Numbered from the stretch's first letter, positions 11,108 to 22,497 are shown. The stretch is 64,000 nt of DNA from Bombyx mori (GCF_030269925.1 NC_085126.1:1800501-1864500); one strand, 5' to 3'. Notes: generated from the letters alone by a model not told the origin. Program-made: numbers and translations.

Positions 11108-11278
11108 TACTAGTGGCCCAGCCAGGAGCGGTGGGATTTGATAACAGTTGCCCGAGCGCCTCCAAAGGAGACCTAACAACTCAAGAGCAGCTAGCTGCTT
11201 TGCGACTGAATTTACTACCGCATCAGAATCGCGACCCGCTGAGAAGATCCGGCGAGAAACTCAGCGGGCTGATGCATG
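11108..11278 (-). mobile_element. Jockey family B LINE, 3' UTR fragment
   Basis: Reverse complement of the family B 3' UTR (compare 55650-55884). It includes GGTGGGATTTG, the segment TGCCCGAGCGCCTCC, and the hairpin arms CCCGCTGAG / CTCAGCGGG at about 11237-11270. About 45 bp near the poly-A end are deleted. Confidence 0.85.
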
Positions 11279-11535
11279 GGTACTCAATACGTCTCCACGA
11301 ACGCCTTCCACGACCCATCAATAAAATCGTGCAATCAAACCAGCAATTATTATAAATTTGCGTTATTATTGATGCTAAAGCGAAGGTTGTAAGCTAAGTG
11401 CTAAATAAGTGGCACCATCTTGCCTGCTTCTATTGTGAATCAGCCATATCTTCCGACTCAAAGAGCGGACAATGATATTTCGACTTTACGTTTCGTGGTG
11501 GGCGGTTTTGACCTTGTGATATCAATGGACTCTTA

Positions 11536-11959
11536 TCTATATATTGAACGTGAATACGTGAAGCAAAAGCTTTGTATTCCTCTTTACGAAAATTGCGCGG
11601 ACGGAGGAGTATGAAATTTTGCACACTTATAGAGAACATAGAGAAGAAGTGCACAATGCTAATTTTTTTTTTTAAATAATGCATAAAAGATACATTAAAT
11701 CAATAAAGAAAACATCACACACACTACATACCATGTATTTGACGCACACACGCATGCCTACTATTTATTGTCAAACTTTTGTTCTTGACGTCTGTTGTCA
11801 AATTGAGAATAGAATAAATATTGTTTGTCTTTATTAATATTCTTTTATAGTGTAGCCTTGGCGAAATTTGTGATTATAGAAGTATAAAATACAATCATAA
11901 TAGTGTACAAACTTACAATTCCAATTATAGTCGAATTTCGACTACTGCGGGACCTCTAG
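11536..11959 (+). mobile_element. Helitron, non-autonomous, copy 1 of a two-copy family
   Basis: Starts TCTATATATTGAACGTG after A and ends GCGGGACCTCTAG before T. Closely matches 21295-21713 along its whole length. It has no ORF of its own; the reading frames across it are chance. Confidence 0.8.
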
Positions 11960-12850
11960 TATAAACAAATGAACAACATAAGCCCGCGTGCTGGTATGCA
12001 CGTCTATGAAAAACAACTATCTCCATAATGAAAACATTAAACCGGAAGATAAATGCATTATCCGGTCCAAATAACGATCTAGTTTACTAAAACGCTAGTT
12101 TCAACGAGCCTCATTTTATATTTTAAGTATCGATTTATTAAAGAGCGGCCAATGTTTAAAGCTATTAAGCCGAAAACGTTTTGTTTACTTTAAAAATCAA
12201 ACGCCATTCGTTGGTATACGTATTATTCGAGTAAAACTGAATGGATTCGTTCAATGTTTAAAGATTTAGATAAGTCCAAATAATGTTACTAGAGAAAAAA
12301 GAAATTGGGAAATTTGAGCTTGGAAAATTCGAGAACAAATGTACTGAAAGGTAATTAAGTAAAGTAATGTCACTTAGCTCACCATGTGATAAATAATATA
12401 ACAGTATACATAAGTAATATTGTTAAAGACAATTCGTATCAATTCGATGGAACGAGGTGACTCTTGACTATAGTATGGCTATAGCAATAATACGCATTAA
12501 ATCTTCGGATCACATCGCACCTCAAATTCTGATACATTCTGATACATTTTAAAGATTTCTAATTAGTCAGTTAGCCTATGAAGTTGCCGTTTCACAATAC
12601 TGACCATTTGGAACGTAATTTATGTGTAGCCAGCAATAATTTTAATTTCAAATGAATTTTATATTAAAAAAATATGAAAATGTGATTTTTTTAATTCAAT
12701 CATAATTTGTTTATTGATTAGTTGTTTTGTTTTCACTATAACATTTGTATCTTTTTGATCAATATGGGGCACGATAAAATACCGAGTAATCATGGAAGAC
12801 TAGTTCCGTTGCGGTAGTAACGCCGCCACACCGACGGCTCATAACATTAA
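11960..12850. other. AT-rich spacer, no gene recognised
   Basis: No open frame above 60 codons and no recognised repeat. Confidence 0.55.
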
Positions 12851-13213
12851 CTAGCGACCCGCCCTCACTTCGCTTCGGAAACATTAAATTTTGTTATTGA
12901 TAGACGAAGCCCGCCATGTTGCGCGCGGTACGACAATAACTCCGGCTGACGCCGCGGGGCGAAGCTAGTCTTAAAAAAGTAGCCTAAGTTACTCCTTATA
13001 TCATCAGCTACCTATTAATAAAAGTCTCATTAAAATCGGTCCAGCCGTTCCAGAGATTAGCCGGAACAAACAGACAGACAGATAGGCAGACAGACAGACA
13101 AAAATTGTTAATTTTTATTTATTTTGGTGTATATATATTCATATATGCATGTAGTAAAGAGCGGTTATTTCAATACTACAAACAGACACTCTAATTTTAT
13201 TTATATGTATAGA
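12851..13213 (-). mobile_element. Helitron with (GACA)n microsatellite
   Basis: On the minus strand it starts TCTATACATATAAATAAAAT at 13213 and ends GGGCGGGTCGCTAG at 12851. It contains a CAGA/GACA microsatellite (about 13068-13100) and a second CTAG-ending segment at about 12967, suggesting a composite. The 5' 240 bp recur at 14700-14948. Confidence 0.75.
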
Positions 13214-13398
13214 TTAATGACGTGTGTGGAGTGAACACTACAAACGAACGCACGACTCGATATTGGTTTGAACACTTCCGACGCGGAAAATTCGATCTAG
13301 AATATGATCTCCGTGTTCGGCCAAAAACTAAAGTAAGCAACGACTTATTTAATGGCTGGTAGTTGCCAGAATTTTTTATTGAATCGAAAATAATACAT

Positions 13399-13604
13399 AC
13401 TAGTATAATGACAGTCGTTCTTACGGATCCATCAGATCCGCTAAACTTTGCATTAGATGCCTTGAACTCTAACACTAAGAGCAGGCTTAGAAACCCCGAT
13501 CCGGTAGTAGATTCATTCGTGAAGCAGTTGCTCTTGAGTTGCTAAGTCTCCTTCGGAGGCGCTCGGGCAGCTGTTAGCAAATCCCACCCCTTCTGGCTGA
13601 AGCT
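13399..13604 (+). mobile_element. Jockey family B LINE 3' fragment with internal deletion
   Basis: Matches the end of family B ORF2 and its 3' UTR: TTACGGATCCATCAGATCC, then the ...LDALNSNTKSRLR... coding end, joined by deletion to GATCCGGTAGTAGATTCATTCG and GTCTCCTTCGGAGGCGCTCG. The hairpin and ORF2 stop are lost in the deletion. Confidence 0.85.
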
Positions 13605-13925
13605 TGCATAGCATTTTTTATCAACTTACGCAATTATAATTAGAAAATAATAATTTAATATTAAAACAATAATAAAATAAGACCACGCGATATTTATAAA
13701 CATTAACAAGAGCAAAACATCAACTCTCCCCTTCACACTCATAAGCTAGACCGCACGAGAGAGAGATGGGCAGACTTTTCATGATGCGAGTGCAGTGTGA
13801 CGTCACGCCGCGCGCTTATTCACAAACACTACACAACCGCAACATGTGAATGTGTTGAACGCGAGCTACATGGTAGGTGGAGTGAGGGATGTTAGGTCGT
13901 TACGGAATTTCTTCATTCGGACGCC
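13605..13925 (+). repeat. Unclassified interspersed repeat, copy 1
   Basis: A segment of about 320 bp closely matching 29700-30018, from GCATAGCATTTTTTATCAAC to a shared GTTACGGAATTTCTT. It includes an AT-rich first third, a CGAGAGAGAGATGGGCAG block and a GC-rich CACGCCGCGCGCTTATTCAC block. No ORF, inverted repeat or tail was recognised; it is fused directly to the jockey B fragment before it. Confidence 0.7.
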
Positions 13926-14040
13926 GCGCTCAAAGCCCGCGATAAAGGCTATGCAATAGCTTAAACCAAAGAATGACTTCATCGCTCAGAACAGCATCGT
14001 GATTATCATCCGTCGACGTCGTAAAAGTGACTTATTTTCT

Positions 14041-14284
14041 TTTTTTTTATTGCTTAGATGGATGGACGAGCTCACAGCCCACCTGGTGTTAAGTGGTTAG
14101 TGGAGCCCATAGACATCCACAACGTAAATGCGCCACCCACCTTGAGATATAAGTTCTAAGGTCCCAAGTATAGTTACAACGGTTGCCCCACCCTTCAAAC
14201 CGAAACGCATTACTGCTTCACGGCAGAAATAGGCAAGGTGGTGGTACCCACCCGCGCGGACTCACAAGAGGTCCTACCACCAGT
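14041..14284 (-). mobile_element. Bm1 SINE, half length
   Basis: Poly-T, TTATTGCTTAGATGGATGGA and the conserved body, ending at CCTACCACCAGTA. Confidence 0.93.
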
Positions 14285-14654
14285 AGACTTAGGGAATTCA
14301 ACGAAAAATAAGCAGTAGTGTTATCATTATTATACCACCGTACATTGATTAGCAACCCAAATTTATTGGTGATAGGTCCCATTGTCGTAATGATACGTGG
14401 CGAGGCTTAGAAGGCTTAGAAGAAGCCAATGTCGTGTGGACGTATGTGGGCTGAAAGATAGATAGATAGACACGGTCTAATGCATGCCAGCACGAGTAAG
14501 TATCCCTGCTATCCTACCTATTCTATCATCTATCCTATCCTACCCTGCCTATCTCTGCTCATGGACTTCTATTTGAAGGGTGGGACACCACAGTTCAGTC
14601 TTCTCATCTTCCATGGTCGGTGGCGGTATTCAAGTTTTATTATCTACTATCTGA
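14285..14654. other. Spacer with short tandem repeats
   Basis: A short GATA-type run at 14456-14470 and a degenerate CTATCC-rich block at 14500-14560. No gene. Confidence 0.45.
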
Positions 14655-14948
14655 GTACCGCGATGTTACCCGCGGTTATTGTCGTACCGCCGGTGACGCG
14701 GCGGGGCAAAGCTAGTCTAAAAAAGTAGCCTAAGTTACTCCTTATATCATCAGCTATCTATCAGAGAAAGTCTCGTCAAAATCGGTCCAGCCGTTCCAAA
14801 GATTAGCCGGAACAAATGGAGAGACAGACAAAAATTGTAAAAAATGTTATTTTGGTGTATGTACCGTATATATATTCATATGCGTGGAGTAAAAAGAGGC
14901 TATTTGAATATTACAAACAGACACTCCAATTTTATTTAAATGTATAGA
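14655..14948 (-). mobile_element. Helitron fragment, related to 12851-13213
   Basis: Minus strand begins TCTATACATTTAAATAAAAT at 14948 and runs through AATCTTTGGAACGGCTGG to the GACTAGCTTTGCCCC region near 14705. The left boundary is uncertain. Confidence 0.6.
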
Positions 14949-15542
14949 TGAGATTCGATAACCATTGAACACTGGGTGAGTCGCTCTATATACAATTCAC
15001 CTATCTACAGAAAAAAAAAACGATATAAAATTTGTCATTTACCCTAGTAAGTTCAGTCAAGATTGAAATCGAATTGCAATTAATTTGTCTGGTCTCTGAA
15101 ATTAAGTTAAAGCAAAATAGCCTTCATGCCCGCCCAGATAAGGGCGTCATTTGAATAATTGGGAACCTCAAATTCGTTGATGAACCACCTCGGGCGCCTT
15201 ATATGGAGATGAACTGGACCTCGTATGTTTAAGTTTGTCGAAAGCTTAATTATGCGGTTTTAATTTGTATCCGAAAGCTTCATGTATGTGTTGATTTCCT
15301 TTGAGGGTTTTGTATAAAATTTACGTTGTATTTTCTCTATATTTCGAATGTATTTTGGAAACGCTAAAACCGTAATCAGATACCATGAATGACCTTAGTT
15401 TTCAATAAAAAGTATTAAAAAGTTTTAGAGAGTTAAAAAATAACTCAAAATCACCAATGGACATGCAATTTAAGAAATTTTGCAGGCTTGGTTTTACTAC
15501 CATGTTGTCCTCGTGCCGGATAATTGTTGGGTCAAAATCTTA
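14949..15542. other. AT-rich spacer, possibly intron of the GPCR gene
   Basis: No repeat or coding signal recognised. If the GPCR gene continues to the left, this lies in its intron. Confidence 0.4.
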
Positions 15543-15794
15543 TTTTTTTTTTTTTTTTATTGCTTAGATGAGTGGACGGGCTCACAGCCCACCTGATGTT
15601 AAGTGGTTACTGGAGCCCATAGACATCTACAACGTAAATGCGCCACCCACCTTGAGATATAAGTTCTAAAGTCTCAATTATAGTTACAACGGCTGCCCCA
15701 CCCTTCAAACCGAAACGCATTACTGCTTCACGGCAGAAATAGGCGGGGTGGTGGTACCTACCCGTGCGGACTCACAAGAGGTCCTACCACCGGT
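15543..15794 (-). mobile_element. Bm1 SINE, half length, in putative GPCR intron
   Basis: Poly-T of 18 bases, then the conserved 3' half ending CCTACCACCGGTA. It lies about 100 bp past the splice donor of the GPCR exon, on the same strand as that gene. Confidence 0.93.
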
Positions 15795-15888
15795 ATCTGC
15801 TATTGTATCAATGTGCGGCAGTCACGTGAAACAAAGCTATAAATAAACACATCCAGCATACAAAAAATCTCTAGTGAAAATAAAATGA

Positions 15889-15894
15889 ACTGAC
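15889..15894 (-). promoter_or_regulatory. Splice donor of the GPCR exon
   Basis: Minus strand reads TTTCAG|GTCAGT, with GT at 15893-15894. The exon leaves the junction after a complete codon (phase 0), within TM3, where many receptors of this group have an intron. Confidence 0.75.
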
Positions 15895-16470
15895 CTGAAA
15901 GTACAGGACGATCCTGCACATGGCTGTCCCAAAGAACCAGGTTTCGGTGACGTCCCAGAGCACAGTCGGCGGCAGACATATCAATATCACCATAAAATCG
16001 GCCACAGCCAGATTCACGATGAAATAATTCGTGACAGTTCTCATGGAATGATTTCTATACACCGCTATGCAGACAAGCGCATTCCCTATCAGCCCGATCA
16101 CAAATACTATGGCGTGAGTAGCTATGAGTACCCATTCGTAGGGCTGAGGGAACACGTAATCATTCAGCATCTCCATGTACTCCTCTCTGGTCAAATTGCA
16201 GAAGGCCCGGTCGCCAACGCAGGGCTCTTCAGTGAAATTATCATATTCAGTTGTCATTTCGGTTGCATCTAGAAGCCTTCCAAATTCAGTTTCATTATTG
16301 CTTTGTTTCATTGTCTCGTTTAAATTTTTTAGGCTACTCCTCGAAGTGGTGTTATCAACGGACTTTCTTACTCTGATGCTCTCTGGTATCGAATCGAAGT
16401 TTGAACTTAGGACGTAATTGCATATGATCAACATCGTGATTATGGCCAAGGATTCTTTTCTAAGTGCCAT
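15895..16470 (-). CDS. Neuropeptide GPCR, first coding exon (allatotropin/orexin receptor-like)
   Basis: Class A GPCR, 192 codons from the Met at 16470 to a splice donor. Residues 1-22 are hydrophobic and look like a signal peptide. The extracellular region to about residue 110 has N-glycosylation sequons (NTTS, NETM, NETE, NFTE, NLTR). TM1 (about 112-138) holds the family GN pair in LIGNALVC. The first loop is HSMRTVTN. TM2 (about 146-170) has LAVAD with the conserved Asp. Then come TETWFFG and the Cys that opens TM3. The phrases EWVLIA, MRTVTNYFIVNLAVAD and WDVTETWFFG are characteristic of insect allatotropin receptors and related orexin receptors, which signal through Gq/calcium at the plasma membrane. 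Coding ends ...IVLYFQ, then GTCAGT, so the true exon stops at 15895 although the frame runs on. The remaining exons (TM3-TM7) would lie to the left; I found none down to base 1, implying a long repeat-filled intron. Ligand assignment is inference. Confidence 0.85.
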
Positions 16471-16540
16471 TTCGGTGTCGTCTTACAAATTTGGTCTCAT
16501 GTTCCTCTCTGCTCGAGTGGCTTTGTCAGCATCTGAAAAG
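16471..16540 (-). promoter_or_regulatory. Splice acceptor, 5' UTR part of the GPCR exon, and two upstream ORFs
   Basis: Minus strand has a pyrimidine stretch and CAG (TTCCTTTTCAG) ending at 16533, so this exon likely starts at 16532 and the gene has at least one earlier non-coding exon to the right. The 62-bp leader holds two short upstream frames: an ATG at 16532 giving 11 codons before TGA, and ATG AGA CCA AAT TTG TAA nearer the main start. Both could reduce translation of the receptor. Confidence 0.55.
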
Positions 16541-18119
16541 GAAATCGACTGTGAAAATTCGAGCCATTCACACGAACGTGACTTCGGTTAATGGGTGACG
16601 ATTGTGCGTTAATATTTTTTCTGCTAAAGTGCTCGGGAAACTGTGGATGTTTCTTTACGAAATCGATTATGATTTAGTTTTTAAGCGGTATGCGATAGAA
16701 CGCTATAGTCAAAGCCACAAATAAATTTAGTACTATCTTTTAATAGTGGACGTACTATCACAACTATTTTTAGTTATTATTAAAATTAAATCAATTGTTA
16801 GCACAAAAACTTCAAATTAATCACTTCCTTGAGACATGAAGTAAGTAACACCTTTCCAAGCCTGCCGAAGCCTTCCAAGCTGCATGATTTTTCTAAAGCA
16901 GAAACGGGTAATACGGTATCAGTATTTCCTTTATAGGAATAATAAGACTTATCGTGAGCCAACACGTATAATAATTAGCATTGCTATCCATTTTTTCGTT
17001 TTTGGGCTTAGGAGGAAATCGTTGGACTTACGCCTATGCGTTGGGCGTGACTTGTCTCCTCCCTATCTCAATAGCCTGCACTCTTGACCGAGTGGTCATG
17101 AACATCATGTAGTGTTGGTGGAGGTAGACTTAACGCGTCTCACAATGCCTTGCCATCTCTCACTGTTCGAAGCTATCCTGCTGCGCTCATTTAGGAGACC
17201 TCCCACTATAGTTAAAATTTGGTCGGTCCACCGCTTAATGGACGTCATTGACGACATCCATCTACTTTCCATACATCCTACCACCAGCTATTTAACGCTG
17301 AATGATGCAGAATGCTACTAATGAAGACAGAGGTGAATCTATTTATCATCAGCCTGGAAACGTTAGCTGCTGAAAGTACGCCTCCTCCAAGCCTGCATTC
17401 AGCTTCCTTCAACAGTAGTAAATCAAGGCGCCTGAGCCTTGATTGACCTTATGCCCCGAAATCCTTTGCCCTAACATCCACATAATACGCACAGATTATT
17501 CTTAGAAACTATAATCAAACAGATTAACCGACGCCAAAGCTAACAGACCTTCTCTAATCAGGGCTCGAACAACCCTACTAAGGGATGGCCAATGTTTTTG
17601 AATAGTTCATTAACTTTGCTCAATAAGGGATGACACAGGCAGATGATAATTGCTTTGACCCGTGTTAATTACATTCCCAAGCTCGTTGATTCCTGATTGA
17701 AGTCAAAGAAGGCTTTAATGATCGACACAATTAGTCAGGAATTATCGCTTACGGTTAAAGGATGTTGAATTCTGGCGGAAATGTTGTGTACCGCAATGTG
17801 TGGGCGTATGTTTAACGAGTTCTTGATTGTGTAGCGAACTGCGCTGTTCTGGGATTTGAAATATTGGAGTACAATCAATAGTGTATACTTCGAGCAATCT
17901 CTTAACGGGATCCCGTATCCGATTTGAAAATCAAGTCAGATAATTTTACATTACAGCTTGTGGTAGAACGCAATGGGTTGGGAATTGGGTACCTTCCATT
18001 ATCTACCAATTTCTGTCACAAAGCAACTAGCTATACGGTCCAGTTTGAAGGGTAGCATAGCCACACAGGACATGGTGAGTCAAGGAGGCATCCGTGATTC
18101 AAGACTATATAAAACCGTC
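16541..18119. other. Unassigned spacer, possible 5' intron of the GPCR gene
   Basis: Frames at 16884-17087, 17112-17321 and 17973-18209 show no domain. A GC-richer block at 17000-17480 may be an old, unrecognised repeat. Confidence 0.4.
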
Positions 18120-18135
18120 AATAAAAACATCATCA

Positions 18136-18417
18136 TCATCATCATCATCATCATCAGCCTTTATCTGCCCACTGCTGGACATAGGCCTTCCCCAATGCCT
18201 TCCACATAATGCGGTCCTCCGCCTTCCGCATCCAACGACTTCCCGCCGTGCGCACTAAGTCGTCAGTCCACCTGGATGGAGGACGCCCCACGCTCCTTGT
18301 ACCCATCCGTGGCCTCCATTCGAGGACTTTCCTTCCCCACCTGGCGTCGCTGGCTCGACAGATGTGACCGGCCCATTGCCACTTCAGCCTGCTAACTTTG
18401 AGAGCTATGTCATTCAA
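18136..18417 (-). pseudogene. RTE-clade LINE, 3' end, with target duplication
   Basis: Minus-strand frame shows the RTE C-terminal signature: LKWQWAGHICR, then VLEWRPRMGTRSVGRPPSRW, TDDLVRTAGSRWMR and ALGKAYVQQW. The 3' tail is a (TGA)n microsatellite, read as CATCATCAT at 18127-18156. ATAAAAACATCATCAT occurs on both sides (about 18122-18137 and 18420-18435), consistent with a target-site duplication. Heavily 5' truncated. Confidence 0.85.
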
Positions 18418-18436
18418 GATAAAAACATCATCATTC

Positions 18437-19379
18437 ATTAATAAATTTGTCTGTCTTTCGATTAATAAAAGCCTTACCAACCATTTCGGTATTTTGTGCA
18501 TCCTTATTTTTGAAGTTATACTTCTTTAGGCGCGTTATGAAAAGTTGATGAGAGTGAAATTTTGCGATGCGCACGCACCGTGACACAAAATCAACAGAAT
18601 GAAGTTGCCCACTAAATCGCTCATTACAATACGATCGACGTAACTTGGCGAGTCTGAATATAGCCGCAGGTGAACTTTCCGAACCGTACCGAGAATTACC
18701 GAATTTATACGATGTCAAGAAAAGGGATGTCCAATAGGCGTGTTTGAGGATGTTGTTTAATCGATTTTTTTTCAAATTGATTAAAATTTCAATAAAAAAA
18801 ATAAAAAATAAAAATAAAGTATAACTTCTTACGAGCGTACATAAGTACACGCACCCTTTTTTACGTTAAGAAACGCACCAAGCCACACATGGCGATCTCT
18901 TTCGAAGACAGCTGACACGTAATCCCGTAATTTGTCTTTAGTATTTTCTAATTGTTTGTTTTAATGAAACACGTCTCGAATTAGTTTGTACCCGGTTTTC
19001 TCAGAATAAAGGGACGGGTGCTCACGAGGATCACGAGCTTATAAATTGTGCTTAATGTTGACCGTACCCACAGATCATCCGATACTAAGTGATTGCTAGA
19101 GTCTGTAGATATCATAGTTGCTATCCCTCTTGAGACATGAGTTCTTGGTCGCCATTACGTTGAATATCGGGTATCCTACCTTTCAAATCAGGTCGGAGCT
19201 TCCAATACGATCGGTGGCCCACTTGTAAGTCTGGGCTAGTTCTAACGGAGTAACAGACTTCTTGAAAGTAAACAATAAATAAATATTTACTAACAATCAC
19301 GCCACGTTAACTGGTCCCGTGATAAGTTCGTAAAGAACTTGTGTTACAGGTACCAGATAACGGAAATAAATGTAAGATT
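18437..19379. other. Unassigned sequence, possible old LINE or SINE debris
   Basis: The minus-strand frame 18431-18850 has no recognised domain. Around 19076-19215 the sequence loosely follows the Bm1 3' half (GTCTGTAGATATCAT, CTTGAGACATGAGTTCTT), suggesting an old relative. Not firm. Confidence 0.35.
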
Positions 19380-19533
19380 TTTATTATACACATACATATA
19401 TTTAATATACATCCATAACCCTGGAAAAGACATTTATATTTATCATACAAATATCTCCCCTTGGCGGGATTCGAACCCGCGACCCCCTTGTGTAGTGACC
19501 ATGTCACTTACCACTACACCAGGCGGCCGTTAT
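19380..19533 (-). mobile_element. tRNA-derived SINE, distinct from Bm1
   Basis: Minus strand has an A-box-like TGGTGTAGTGGTAAG and an exact B box GGGTTCGAATCCC about 45 bp later, then GCCAAGGGGAGATATTTG and an AT-rich tail to about 19380. The arms that should form an acceptor stem do not pair, so it is a SINE head and not a working tRNA gene. Confidence 0.7.
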
Positions 19534-20950
19534 ACAAGTCAATATGCGGATAAGATTCTATGGAACGGCTTTGGAAGGGTAACGGCCTCTATTTCGGCAG
19601 TGTATTGCGAGACACCAGCGGTACAGCTTGACGCGGCCTGACGGGCTGCCGTATGGAGACAGCTGATGTAGAATCGTTGACTATCACTTTGTCGCTATGT
19701 CTCCCATACTTTTCCAGGCTATGTTTCGGGCGAGGGTGCATGCGCGCGTGGTAGTCTTTTACTAGATGAGACTTTAACTATGACCACTGTGGCGGTAACC
19801 ATCACAGAACACAAGATATTTGACAGATGCCTGAATCTCGCTTACGACATTTTCAAGATGAGCTTGCATATATACAAGTTCCGAACAACAACATTGGGAC
19901 CGTCAGTCTACTGAGCAATATCACCCGCTCGGTGGAAGATCTCTCTTTCCGTCGTTATACCCCTAAACTGGTGATCTGCAATGGAACAATTGCAGCCTTC
20001 ACACTCCATCATCAATGTGTCAAAAACTTCGACTACCACAGTTCCCACATTCTCACAGTTAAAAACAAGTCATTAACAGTAGCCCCAGAGCAAGCCAGCA
20101 TCACCCTCTCAACAGCCTAAAGCCATCGAGTTCTACATTATCCCTTGCGCTTCATAGGCGCGGATGATCCGAAAGAATAAACATGCGTACCTACTTTTAG
20201 TAAGAAAGTAACTTAATAGTTCATTTAGGAATTTTCCGAGATGATTCAGACAATTCCTCAAAGAACGCATCGGACGATGAGTATTCAATAATTCTTCGGT
20301 TCACGCGAGTCATAATCATTGTTACAACTATTTTTACATGCCGACTACAAGATACTACATATTAGTTCTTTGTGTACAAAGAAATTGAAATATAAATGCC
20401 AGTAATCGAGTTAGTTATCCCTACGTGACTAGTTGACGATCACCTAAGTCATTCGTGACCACGAAAATCGTAGTACTCGTCGTAACTTTGGATACAATCA
20501 AAGCGAAATAATAAAAGTTAATTTCAAAAACATTCAATATTGGCAACTGAATATGCATTTTCGTTTTTACCAAGTCATCATTAAAGAAAAGATCGTTCGC
20601 GTGACCTGAACTTCAGTCTGAATAATTCAAATACTTCGCACGAAAAACATGAAATGAAAAGTGAAAATTACTTAGCACGCGACAATGCCTTAAATTATGT
20701 GTGGCACGCGAACTTTCTGACTATATTTAGTTTTTTTATAACAGCTCACGAAAGGTTTTATATACACAAGTACACCTGCAGATTGACGTGATACGTGATA
20801 AAAAAAAGTAGCTGTTTTTAACCGCAAATGAATTAACTAGCTTAAAAAAATACCAATTTTGAAGCTATCTATCAGATAGGAAAATAACAAGATATACAAC
20901 TGAGAGTTCTAGACTGGTAAATTTCTCGTTCAACTTGTAAGGATTGTAAA
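19534..20950. other. Unassigned spacer
   Basis: A frame at 19827-20120 (97 codons) has no recognised domain; no repeat was identified. The sequence after 20300 is AT-rich. Confidence 0.45.
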
Positions 20951-21194
20951 TTTTTTTTTATTGCTTAAATTGGTGGACGAGCTCACAGCCCACCTGGTGT
21001 TAAGTGGTTACTGGAGCCAATAGACATCTACAACGTAAATGCGCCACCCACCTTGAGATATCAGTTCTAAGACCTCAGTATAGTTACAACCGCTGCCCTA
21101 CCCTTCAGACCGAAACGAATTACTGCTTCACGGCAGAAATAAGCAGGGCGGTGGTACCTACCCGCGCGGACTCACAAGAGGTCTTACCACCAGT
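20951..21194 (-). mobile_element. Bm1 SINE, half length
   Basis: Poly-T, TTATTGCTTAAAT and the conserved 3' half ending CTTACCACCAGTA. Confidence 0.93.
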
Positions 21195-21294
21195 AAAATA
21201 CAATCAAATAAAAAATATATAATACATAACTTCATATTATACCTATAATAAAATACAATCAAATAAAAAATATATAATACATAACTTCATATTA
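21195..21294. repeat. Tandem duplication, period 55 bp
   Basis: AAAATACAATCAAATAAAAA and the following sequence occur at 21195 and again at 21250, the second copy ending where the Helitron begins. It may have arisen with one of the two adjoining insertions. Confidence 0.8.
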
Positions 21295-21713
21295 TCTATA
21301 TATTAATACGTGAAGCAAAAACTTTGTACCCCTTTTTACGAAAATTGCGCGGACGGAGGAGTATGAAATTTTCCACACTTATAGAGAATATAGAGAAGAA
21401 GTGCACAATGCTAATATTTTTTAAAAATGATGCATAAAAGATACATTAAATCAATAAAGAAAACATCACACACACTACATACCATGTATTTGACGCAACA
21501 CGCATGCATACTATTTATTGTCAAACTTTTGTTCTTAACGTCTGTTGTCAAATTGAGAATAGATTAAATATTGTTTGTCTTTATTAATATTTTTTTATAG
21601 TGTAGCCTTGGTGAAATTTGTGATTACAGAATTATAAAATACAATCATAATAGTGTACAAACTTACAATTCTAATTAATTATTGTCGAATTTCGACTACT
21701 GCGGTACCTCTAG
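21295..21713 (+). mobile_element. Helitron, non-autonomous, copy 2
   Basis: Starts TCTATATATTAATACGTG and ends TGCGGTACCTCTAG, inserted between A and T. Near-identical to 11536-11959, which fixes both ends. Confidence 0.82.
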
Positions 21714-22258
21714 TACCTATAATTCTGTTATAATCGGTAAACATGAGCCGTCGTTAAGAAACTACCTCATAATACACAAAATAATAAAGCTATTTGTCGA
21801 ATGAATAACTCATAGTAATACATACATATTAATAATACAATCACAAAGAAAAACTAATGTAACCCTAAGTAATTGCTTTTTTTATTGCTTTGTTCGTTAC
21901 GGGATCCCATAGATGAGACGTTTAGACATGAGGCTGAAGCAAAAATGACTGTACAATGTAAGTCGGATAATTACATAGTGGCAGATATAAAGAAGACTTG
22001 GCAACATAAGACTTGTTTGTGCGGACTCATGGTACATTATATCGACAGTAAAATATCTAAATATCAGTTTTAAATGATTTATATACAGGGTGTGGTATGA
22101 ATGTTTCGATTAATAAAATTAAATTACGTCTGTTTGTTCATATTTTTGTAGTATAAAATAATAACAATGCATCAAGGTTGCTCTTGAAGTTAAGCCACGA
22201 TTTTGTATTAGGGTGAAGAATTACTAAATAAATAAATAAAAAAAACGAACTGCGTGGG
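21714..22258. other. AT-rich spacer
   Basis: The short frame 21873-22073 has no recognised domain. Confidence 0.5.
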
Positions 22259-22497
22259 GACTCATATAGTCCGCACGAGTAGGTACCACTACCATGCCTA
22301 TTTCAGCTGTGAAGCAATAATGCGTTTCGGTTTTAAGGGTGGGGCACCCGTTGCAACTATACTGAGAGCTTAGAACTTATATCTCAAGGTGGGTGGCGAT
22401 ATTTACGTTATAGATGTCTATAGGCTCCGCTAACCACTTAACTCTAGATGGGCTGTGAGCTCGTCCACCCCGTCTATTCAATAAAAATTAAAAAAAT
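22259..22497 (+). mobile_element. Bm1 SINE, half length
   Basis: Plus-strand 3' half from GTCCGCACGAGTAGGTACC through GAAGCAATAATGCGTTTCGG to the AATAAAAATTAAAAAA tail. The 5' edge is slightly shorter than in the other half-length copies. Confidence 0.9.

Noticed and set aside
18127..18156. CRISPR-like or regulatory repeat array
   Set aside because: A simple CATCAT microsatellite that is the tail of an RTE insertion.
18431..18850. Possible 139-codon gene on the minus strand
   Set aside because: No domain, a low-complexity N terminus, and overlap with the edge of a LINE insertion.
19465..19533. Functional tRNA gene on the minus strand
   Set aside because: A and B boxes are good, but the would-be acceptor stem does not pair and a SINE-like tail follows.
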